Shown here: positions 1 to 5,944 of the stretch, piece by piece
Position numbering within the stretch: position 1 is the first letter of the stretch
Layout of the letters: each line of letters begins with the position of its first letter
NCBI GenBank assembly: GCA_945836565.1
Contig: CAMALN010000064.1
Span: 1-7,982, forward strand
Direction of reading: 5' to 3'
DNA from: an uncultured Lachnospiraceae bacterium
GTDB lineage: Bacteria; Bacillota; Clostridia; Lachnospirales; Lachnospiraceae
DNA: 7,982 nucleotides
The notes under the pieces: generated by a model
Seen by the model: the letters and a program-made list of their open reading frames with translations, nothing else
What the model was told of the DNA's origin: nothing
Database searches by the model: none
Position numbers and translations under genes: made by a program

Positions 1-4
1 AAAG

Positions 5-205
5 ATGAAGCTTTTAAACATCATTTGCCTTACACTCACCATAATAGGTGCCATCGTGTGGGGTATAATCGGTATCTTTAACTACAACATTGTAAGTGCA
101 TTATTTGGTACCGGCGCCTTCTCAAGAGTTATATATACTCTTGTAGGATTAAGCGGATTATACCTTATCACCTTCTATGGTTTTGTATGTGGCGACGACA
201 ATTAA
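5..205 (+). CDS. DUF378 family small membrane protein
   Basis: This is a 66-residue, very hydrophobic protein with two predicted membrane segments, at about residues 5-25 and 42-60, and a short polar tail (GDDN). The start MKLLNII, the IIGAIVWGIIGIFNYNIV stretch, the ALFG turn and the second helix RVIYTLVGLSGLYLI match the DUF378 (YuzA-like) pattern of small bacterial membrane proteins, which are usually about 60-75 residues, so the gene appears full length. The family has no established function. The start is supported by where the family pattern begins. Only four bases (aaag) precede it in the window, so its ribosome binding site and promoter cannot be seen. It is the only + strand gene here, converges with the 3' end of the minus-strand gene run, and is followed 13 bases later by a terminator, so it is probably the last or only gene of its transcript. 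Confidence 0.88.
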   Translation: MKLLNIICLTLTIIGAIVWGIIGIFNYNIVSALFGTGAFSRVIYTLVGLSGLYLITFYGFVCGDDN

Positions 206-218
206 TTGTATATCACCC

Positions 219-244
219 AAGGGCTGTGTTCTACAGCCCTTTTT
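219..244 (+). terminator. Rho-independent terminator after the DUF378 gene
   Basis: A perfect 9-bp stem (219-227 AAGGGCTGT pairing with 233-241 ACAGCCCTT) encloses a five-base loop (GTTCT), and the T run at 240-244 overlaps the base of the stem. It starts 13 bases after the DUF378 stop codon. On the minus strand the hairpin is followed by TTGGGTG rather than a T run, so it should work mainly for the + strand gene, although it also lies just beyond the 3' end of the TPR gene at 263. Confidence 0.9.
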
Positions 245-262
245 CCATGTTTTACTGCTATT

Positions 263-2647
263 TTATAACGCTTCTTCGGCTTTTTCCACAGAATCATAAC
301 CATACAAAACTGCGGTATTGTTCATCGTTTCATAAGCGAGATTCTTACCTTCCTTTGCTAGCTTAGCTATAAAATGTCCATACAAATCAAGCAGCTCAGG
401 CGAATAGGTTCCAAGCTCTCCTCTTAAATATGTCTCATATGAGGTATTATACGGTGTATCCTCACTCGTATGTATGCTTCTGGCATTGGCAGCCATCTTC
501 GGATACTTTGCTGCAAACTCCTCCATCCACTCAACCTGGATAGCAATTATAGTCTCCTGTATACGTTTTCTCTCATCACTTATTACAGGGAAGCTGTCTT
601 TTATCTGGTTGTACCTTTCAGGGCAGGTAGACTCCATCATCCTTCCGTACTTCTCGGTTATAATATTTCTTCCTGAGCTTATACAGGTATTAAAATGATA
701 TATGAATTCAGAAAGCATGTCATCTGTCCATGTCATATACTGACTCTTCCTCATAAGCGAAAATGTATTCCAATCATCCTGGCAGGATGCACGTCCCCCT
801 TCGTTTTTCACGAGATCAAACTGATTCCATTCAAGCTCTATAATTAAAGCTATCTTCTCATCCCGTGTAAGCTCTCTATTCTTATCTGTATTCTCGTTAT
901 TCTGATTAATCTCACTCATATGCTTAGCAACCTCCATAGCCTGTGCTTCAAGATAGGTATCCTGTACCTTGGATAATCCCATGCTGTGCAGCTCATCCAC
1001 TATCATCCTGGCAATAATCTCTATCGTCATCGCCACCATATCGTCTTCATTTACAAGCCCTGTATATGTCTTGTCCTCCCATGCTTCTCTCTGAGAAGGC
1101 ATATCCGCTATAGCCTCCAATACATAAGCTAACTCAGGCAACCGTTCAAGCTTCTTCATAGCCTTATGTGTCCACTTATAATATGGGGCATAGGTACGAT
1201 TAAGCAGAAATACAACATTCATAAGATGCTGCATATACTGCCCAAGTATAACATCGACCGTTACATACTCTTTTCTGGTCATCATCCTGCCATAGTTATA
1301 CTGTCCTGTCTGAGCCATACCCAGAAGCTCTCTCGATAATCTCTCATACCACACTCTGTCCGGATAATACCCCTTCAGATATGCTCTTATTCTGCTAAAT
1401 TCACCCTCCGGATCAGCAAATACCTTTCCGCTCACTGCTGTTGCAAGAGCATATTCAGGTATATCAAGCCAATCCTTTTCATTCTCAGGTATATGTGCTC
1501 CGCCTAAAACCCGATTATAAAAATCATTTATCCTACATACGCCGACTCTTCCGCCTGCGTAGTGCATATTCTTTCTAATATATCCGGCAAATACTCTGGG
1601 CAGTCTGTCATAGCACTCCTGAAGCTTATCACCTATGGCAGCATAAACCTCGTCATTTACATACATCGCAAATCCCGGTCCACAGTCATGATCAAGTGAT
1701 ATATCATCATCGAAGCCAAGACATTCCGAACCCTCTCCACACAGACCCACAGCTATTTTATCCGCATAATCTGCGAATTCATCCGATATCAGCTTCTCTC
1801 CATAGGCTTTGTAAAAACCCTCACACAGAGAAAGCATATCATTATATGTCGGTATCCCGGCCTTATCATAAGCTACCATAAGATTTGCATGTACTGCCTT
1901 GTAATTATCTGTTATACCGACTGTATCATATATATTAAGCAGTGCCTCCTCATAGTAACGCACAGCCCTTTCATAGTCACCCTTCAGAGTATATAAGGCA
2001 CCATAAGCATTGGCACATCCGCTGTAATGATAATCTGTCTTGCCACCTGCAGCAAATATCTTCTCCGCTTCCACAAGTGAAGCCTCTGCTGCCTCATAAT
2101 CTCCCGCAGACATATAAGCCTGACCTATGTTAGTATAGGTTACAGCAATCTCTATGTCCGCATCCTCGTGGCTAAGCGCCAATTCAAGTGCCTTGTTCAA
2201 ATAATTGATTGCCCTGTCATAATCCTGTATCGCGCTATATACGAGGCTCGTATTGTTATATAGACTTGGCCATCTGAAATCATCCTTATCCAGATGACCT
2301 GTATATATATCTTCTACCTTCTTGTAAGTTTCTATAGCTTTGTCATAATCCCCTAGAAAACGATATGCATTTGCAATATTCATAAGAGATGTTCCCGCTT
2401 CTATAGTTCCGGATAATCCGGACAGCTCCAAGGCTTCCATAATCTGCTTTGCAGCTTCTTCAACCTCCGTTTTCCTCGTCATCTCTCTATAGAATCCGAT
2501 AAGCTCATTAAGTATACCAAGCCTTGCTCCTACATCACCCTCGTTATCTGCAAGTGCAAGCTTCTGCTTCAGAAAATCCTCAACCTCATCAAGCCTGCCA
2601 TCCTTGAACAAGCCATCAAGCTCTCTATAAACTTCATTTATGTCCAT
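263..2647 (-). CDS. TPR protein with DUF4037-like nucleotidyltransferase and DUF4125 regions
   Basis: A 794-residue soluble protein in three parts. Residues about 45-260 are tandem tetratricopeptide repeats (for example NIANAYRFLGDYDKAIETYKK near 90-110 and NIGQAYMSAGDYEAAEASL near 173-191), a protein-binding scaffold. Residues about 270-580 resemble DUF4037: G306-S307 is followed 11 residues later by D319-H-D321, fitting the GS-x(9-13)-Dx[DE] pattern of polymerase-beta-type nucleotidyltransferases, and D412 in a KVFADPEGEF stretch could be the third carboxylate. Residues about 595-794 resemble DUF4125, with a conserved-looking NEGGRASCQDDWNTF block at 615-629. No signal peptide or membrane segment is visible. 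The start at 2647 (MDINEVYREL) is chosen because AGAGGT lies seven bases upstream; the ATGs at 2668 and 2665 lack such a site. It is the last gene of the minus-strand run, 30 bases after the epimerase gene. Substrate and role are unknown; nucleotidyl transfer is an inference. Confidence 0.82.
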   Translation of the reverse strand: MDINEVYRELDGLFKDGRLDEVEDFLKQKLALADNEGDVGARLGILNELIGFYREMTRKTEVEEAAKQIMEALELSGLSGTIEAGTSLMNIANAYRFLGDYDKAIETYKKVEDIYTGHLDKDDFRWPSLYNNTSLVYSAIQDYDRAINYLNKALELALSHEDADIEIAVTYTNIGQAYMSAGDYEAAEASLVEAEKIFAAGGKTDYHYSGCANAYGALYTLKGDYERAVRYYEEALLNIYDTVGITDNYKAVHANLMVAYDKAGIPTYNDMLSLCEGFYKAYGEKLISDEFADYADKIAVGLCGEGSECLGFDDDISLDHDCGPGFAMYVNDEVYAAIGDKLQECYDRLPRVFAGYIRKNMHYAGGRVGVCRINDFYNRVLGGAHIPENEKDWLDIPEYALATAVSGKVFADPEGEFSRIRAYLKGYYPDRVWYERLSRELLGMAQTGQYNYGRMMTRKEYVTVDVILGQYMQHLMNVVFLLNRTYAPYYKWTHKAMKKLERLPELAYVLEAIADMPSQREAWEDKTYTGLVNEDDMVAMTIEIIARMIVDELHSMGLSKVQDTYLEAQAMEVAKHMSEINQNNENTDKNRELTRDEKIALIIELEWNQFDLVKNEGGRASCQDDWNTFSLMRKSQYMTWTDDMLSEFIYHFNTCISSGRNIITEKYGRMMESTCPERYNQIKDSFPVISDERKRIQETIIAIQVEWMEEFAAKYPKMAANARSIHTSEDTPYNTSYETYLRGELGTYSPELLDLYGHFIAKLAKEGKNLAYETMNNTAVLYGYDSVEKAEEAL

Positions 2648-2654
2648 GATTTTT

Positions 2655-2660
2655 ACCTCT
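2655..2660 (-). promoter_or_regulatory. Ribosome binding site AGAGGT that sets the TPR gene start
   Basis: AGAGGT on the minus strand ends seven bases before the ATG at 2647. The two tandem ATGs further upstream (2668 and 2665) are preceded only by AT-rich sequence (GTGTATATAT) with no purine-rich site, and this AGAGGT would lie inside their coding sequence. This favours the 794-residue product over the 801-residue one. Confidence 0.7.
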
Positions 2661-2677
2661 TGCATCATATATATACA

Positions 2678-3607
2678 CTATATCATTCCAAAAGTATATT
2701 TTAATCCCATATACAAATCTGTATAGTTAAGTCCCATGCTTTCCACCGCGCTACCGTCATACCACTCAGATTCTTCCTTAAGAAGCGGAAACGGAAGAGG
2801 AATATTCTTCTCTATGACAGTCTCAACAGGCACATCTATCCTCTCAAACGAAAGTCCTGCTTCAGCACTAAAAAGCTTTTTCAATGTCTCATACCAGCTA
2901 TCATATGTCACAAGCTCTTTTCCGCACAGATTAAAGCACCTGTTATATGCCATTGCATTTCCCATAGCAAGCATTATTGCCTTAGCCACATCTCCTACAT
3001 ACACAAGCTGAAAATGTCCCGTTGCATCTACCGGGTGCAATATCTGTCCTGCCTCGGTAATCCACCTTAGATATATACTCTCCCTAGGCGCATAATTGTC
3101 CGGTCCGTATATTATAGCCGGTCTGAATATTGTGTACCTGAAGCCTTCCTGCTCTGCCAGAGCTATAAGCTCCTTTTCGACATCGATTTTGCCCGATATA
3201 TACGCACCCTGCGGTCCCGCAAACTGCCTGGTCTCATATTCGGCAGCTTCATCCAGACAGATACCTGTATTTCTCCTGTACACATCTACAGTGCTGATAA
3301 GAATATACTGTTCAGTGCTTATACCACCTTTTTCATATAAGAGCCTTATATCCTGAGCTTCATAAGCACAAAAGTCCACAACCACATCGAAATGCCTGCC
3401 GGAAAGTCCTCGAAGTGCCGCCTCATCATGTCTGTCCATCCTAAGCTGTTCTATATTCTCGATGTCCAGCGGTCTGTTACCCCTGTTTAACACTGTAATA
3501 TGCCAATCTTCGTTTATAATGTCTTTCTTATTTAATTCATTCCCGACAAGGTTTACGAAAGCCTTGCCAAGGAAATAACTACCGCCTAACACGAGTATTT
3601 TCATCAT
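2678..3607 (-). CDS. NAD-dependent epimerase/reductase, extended SDR family
   Basis: A 309-residue Rossmann-fold protein. The nucleotide-binding loop is GGSYFLG at residues 8-14, directly after the first beta strand (MMKILVL). VVVDFCAY at 75-82 and ILISTVDVY at 102-110 are the usual strand motifs of extended short-chain dehydrogenases. The catalytic Y136-x3-K140 pair is present in GAYISGK, and FRPAIIYGPDNYAPRE (161-176) is the substrate-side motif of this group. The family acts on nucleotide sugars or related compounds using NAD(P); the GGxxFLG variant is common in uncharacterised members related to CSP41/isoflavone-reductase-like proteins, so no substrate can be given. GGAG sits five bases before the ATG at 3607 and eight before the next ATG at 3604, so the protein may begin one residue later. 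It follows the flavodiiron gene by 45 bases and precedes the TPR gene by 30, probably co-transcribed. Confidence 0.88.
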   Translation of the reverse strand: MMKILVLGGSYFLGKAFVNLVGNELNKKDIINEDWHITVLNRGNRPLDIENIEQLRMDRHDEAALRGLSGRHFDVVVDFCAYEAQDIRLLYEKGGISTEQYILISTVDVYRRNTGICLDEAAEYETRQFAGPQGAYISGKIDVEKELIALAEQEGFRYTIFRPAIIYGPDNYAPRESIYLRWITEAGQILHPVDATGHFQLVYVGDVAKAIMLAMGNAMAYNRCFNLCGKELVTYDSWYETLKKLFSAEAGLSFERIDVPVETVIEKNIPLPFPLLKEESEWYDGSAVESMGLNYTDLYMGLKYTFGMI

Positions 3608-3652
3608 GTATTCTCCGTATATGTGTTACATCACTTATCAGTTTATTGTTGC

Positions 3653-4822
3653 TTACTTGCCGGCAATTACACCAGCTAATTCTTCAAGTGCAGGAATATC
3701 CGATGCCTTCATAACTGACTTAATAGTAACTACAGGCTCAACTATCTCAACATCCTTCATGGTCTCGAGTATCTGTCTCATAGTCTTGGCTGCAGATGGA
3801 GCCCATGAGCCGTTCTCAACCAAACCTACAATTCTCTTCTGATATGCCTTAGCCTGCAGATGGTTCAGGAACTTCTGCATACATGGGAACACTCCCGCAT
3901 CATAGCTTGCCGCACACAGAATCATTCTGTCATATCTGAATGCATCCTCTATAACCTCTGCCATATCTTCTCTTGCAAGATCACTAACTACAACCTTTTC
4001 AACACCCTTCTCGCGCAGAAGCTCTCCAAGCTTTTCTGCCGCCTTAGCAGTATTTCCGTGGATGGAAGCATAAGCTACAAGCACTCCCTTGTTCTCCGGT
4101 GTATAACTGCTCCATGTATTGTATGTATCTATATAGTACCCAAGATTCTCATTTAATACCGGTCCGTGAAGCGGACATATTACAGCTATATCCAAGGCTG
4201 CTGCCTTCTTAAGTAAGGTCTGTACAGGCATACCATATTTCCCGACTATGTTGAAATAGTATCTTCTGGCCTCACATGCCCAATCATCATCCGCCGTAAG
4301 CTCAAGCGCTCCGAATTTACCGAAGCCGTCCGCAGAGAAAAGCACCTTCTCGCTCTTCTCATAGCTTATCATAACCTCCGGCCAGTGAACCATAGGTGCC
4401 AGCATAAATGTCAATGTGTGTGAGCCAATATTAAGCTCATCACCCTCTTTAACGACAAGCTTATTCCATCCATCGATGCTGTAATCAAAGAACTGCTGAA
4501 GCATCTGGAAGGTCTTCGCATTTCCAACTAAGGTAACATCAGGATAAAGCTCCACAACGGTAGCTATACCGCCCGCGTGGTCAGGCTCAACGTGTGATAC
4601 AACCACATAATCAAGCTTCTTATCACCAAGCTCAGCCTTAAGCTTTCCAACCCACTCATCTATACAGCGCGCATCCACTGTATCCATAAGTGTGTTTTTC
4701 TCATCTAATATAAGATAAGAATTATATGATATTCCCTCCGGTACCACATACTGACTCTCAAAGAGGTCGATATCCTTGTCATCAACTCCAATGTACTTAA
4801 TTGTGTCTGTAATCTTTACCAT
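3653..4822 (-). CDS. fprA: FprA-type flavodiiron protein (O2/NO reductase)
   Basis: A 389-residue cytoplasmic enzyme of the flavodiiron family, usual length about 390-410. The N-terminal metallo-beta-lactamase-like domain (about 1-240) carries the full diiron ligand set: H77-x-E79-x-D81-H82 in SHVEPDH, H146 in MVHWPEV, D165 in LFSADGFG and H219 in CPLHGP. The C-terminal flavodoxin domain (about 246-389) has the FMN phosphate loop ASIHGNT (252-258). There is no fused rubredoxin or flavin reductase domain, so it must receive electrons from a separate partner, typically rubredoxin or F420H2 depending on the organism; no partner gene is in the window. In anaerobes these enzymes reduce O2 to water and/or NO to N2O, protecting the cell; the preferred substrate cannot be told from sequence. 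The start is well supported: AAAAGGAG lies seven bases before the ATG. It follows the rhomboid gene by 35 bases. Confidence 0.95.
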   Translation of the reverse strand: MVKITDTIKYIGVDDKDIDLFESQYVVPEGISYNSYLILDEKNTLMDTVDARCIDEWVGKLKAELGDKKLDYVVVSHVEPDHAGGIATVVELYPDVTLVGNAKTFQMLQQFFDYSIDGWNKLVVKEGDELNIGSHTLTFMLAPMVHWPEVMISYEKSEKVLFSADGFGKFGALELTADDDWACEARRYYFNIVGKYGMPVQTLLKKAAALDIAVICPLHGPVLNENLGYYIDTYNTWSSYTPENKGVLVAYASIHGNTAKAAEKLGELLREKGVEKVVVSDLAREDMAEVIEDAFRYDRMILCAASYDAGVFPCMQKFLNHLQAKAYQKRIVGLVENGSWAPSAAKTMRQILETMKDVEIVEPVVTIKSVMKASDIPALEELAGVIAGK

Positions 4823-4857
4823 GTCTTTTCTCCTTTTCGTATCGTTTTTATTATATG

Positions 4858-5907
4858 TTATCTTATATAATTTTGTTCTTTGTTTTCCTTTATCAGATTA
4901 TCTATATTCTGTATAAAAAATGCTAATATTGCGCCTGTGATAAAGCCTCCTACATGACCCTCTATGGCGATATTTTGACCAAATATTATCTCTTGGAACA
5001 GAGATATAAATACTACAATAAGCAGTGTGGTTCCGTTTACCTGCTTACGAAGCTCAGGTAGCATAACAGTAAGCACTATCATAGCGCCGAACAAAGCATA
5101 CACTGAGCCGGAGGCACCTACAGCCATACTGTCTGTACCGGTTATTCTATAGCTTGCACAATAAAGCAGCGAACCGCCAAGCCCACCTAAGAGATATACT
5201 GCAAGCAGCTTAATTTTCCCCCACTCCTTCTCAAGAATTCTGCCGAATACGAAAAGGCATAGCATATTATTTAAGATATGCGATGCATCCACATGAAGGA
5301 ACATACTTGTAAACATCCTATATATCTCTCCGCCGTAGATAACATTTCTCGGTCGAAGAGCTCCTGACTTATATAAAATCATTGAAACATTACCTTTAGC
5401 ACCCATTACCGTACATGCATAAACAATAAAATTTACCACTATTAAAAGATTTGTAAAATTAAAGATATCACTTGCCTTTGGCTTAGGTATTTCTGCTTTT
5501 TTCCCAGCCTTCTGTTCACGTCCATACACACATTCTTCTATTATGTGTTTTATGTTCGCAAAATCCTCCGGCTGATTCTCATATATTATAAGCTGACGAT
5601 TAGTACGGTCTATCAGCCAGCAATTTGATATAGTGGTTGCAATAGCTCTTACCGATGCACTGTCATCTGCTATTATTATGGTCAGATATTCATAAGTAGT
5701 TATCGATGTATGAGATAATGTCTCTGCGATATTTTGCTTAAGCCCTTCTACCGCTTCGATATCCTTGATGCCCGACACGTCACTGTCATTTACGCATACC
5801 ACATAATTCATACCATTTTCACTTTTATATAATAGTCTTATCCCCTCAATCATCATATCAAATTCATTGAATCCGATGGGGAATAACTCTTCTGATAAAC
5901 TAGACAT
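4858..5907 (-). CDS. Rhomboid-family intramembrane serine protease with soluble N-terminal domain
   Basis: A 349-residue protein. Residues 1-150 form a soluble, largely cytoplasmic region that I do not recognise beyond its position, ending in a charged linker (about 128-147, rich in Lys, Glu and Pro). Residues about 150-340 hold roughly six or seven membrane segments with the rhomboid signature: H205/H210 and N214 in the HVDASHILNN segment (the HxxxN of helix 2), catalytic S266 in GASG (264-267) and catalytic H318 in EGHVGG. Both residues of the Ser-His dyad are present, so the protease should be active, cleaving membrane proteins within or near the bilayer. The layout, a long N-terminal soluble domain before the rhomboid core, resembles Bacillus GluP (YqgP), though I cannot align that domain by eye. 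The ATG at 5907 is preferred over one at 5934 because GGAGG lies five bases upstream. Spacing is 37 bases from the upstream fusion gene and 35 to the flavodiiron gene. Confidence 0.92.
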   Translation of the reverse strand: MSSLSEELFPIGFNEFDMMIEGIRLLYKSENGMNYVVCVNDSDVSGIKDIEAVEGLKQNIAETLSHTSITTYEYLTIIIADDSASVRAIATTISNCWLIDRTNRQLIIYENQPEDFANIKHIIEECVYGREQKAGKKAEIPKPKASDIFNFTNLLIVVNFIVYACTVMGAKGNVSMILYKSGALRPRNVIYGGEIYRMFTSMFLHVDASHILNNMLCLFVFGRILEKEWGKIKLLAVYLLGGLGGSLLYCASYRITGTDSMAVGASGSVYALFGAMIVLTVMLPELRKQVNGTTLLIVVFISLFQEIIFGQNIAIEGHVGGFITGAILAFFIQNIDNLIKENKEQNYIR

Positions 5908-5908
5908 A

Positions 5909-5917
5909 TTCTCCTCC
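5909..5917 (-). promoter_or_regulatory. Strong ribosome binding site GGAGGAGAA setting the rhomboid start
   Basis: On the minus strand GGAGGAGAAT directly precedes the ATG at 5907, with five bases between the GGAGG core and the start. A longer reading from 5934 would place this site inside the coding sequence and has no comparable site of its own, so the protein most likely begins MSSLSEELF. Confidence 0.8.
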
Positions 5918-5944
5918 GCATTATATGCAAGCAATAATTATATA

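Noticed and set aside
219..244. The hairpin as a bidirectional terminator also ending the minus-strand run
   Set aside because: On the minus strand the stem is followed by TTGGGTG, not a T run. It may still act weakly, but the sequence supports only the + direction.
470..698. Two overlapping + strand open frames antisense to the TPR gene
   Set aside because: Both lie wholly within the well-supported minus-strand gene, have no recognisable domain and no clear ribosome binding site. The same holds for other antisense frames across 1696-7708.
263..2647. The NTase-like TPR protein as part of an MNT-HEPN toxin-antitoxin or other defence system
   Set aside because: No HEPN-type partner, nuclease, reverse transcriptase or other defence hallmark is adjacent; its neighbours are metabolic and housekeeping-like genes.
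2648..2668. Longer TPR protein starting at 2668 (seven extra residues)
   Set aside because: No purine-rich site precedes the tandem ATGs; AGAGGT is well placed for the ATG at 2647.
5920..5925. A perfect TATAAT on the minus strand just upstream of the rhomboid gene, as a possible promoter -10 box
   Set aside because: Transcription would start at or within the ribosome binding site, and no reasonable -35 (TTGACA-like) sits about 17 bases upstream. AT-rich spacers here make chance matches likely.
5908..5934. Longer rhomboid protein starting at 5934 (nine extra residues)
   Set aside because: It lacks its own ribosome binding site and would bury the strong GGAGG site that precedes the ATG at 5907.
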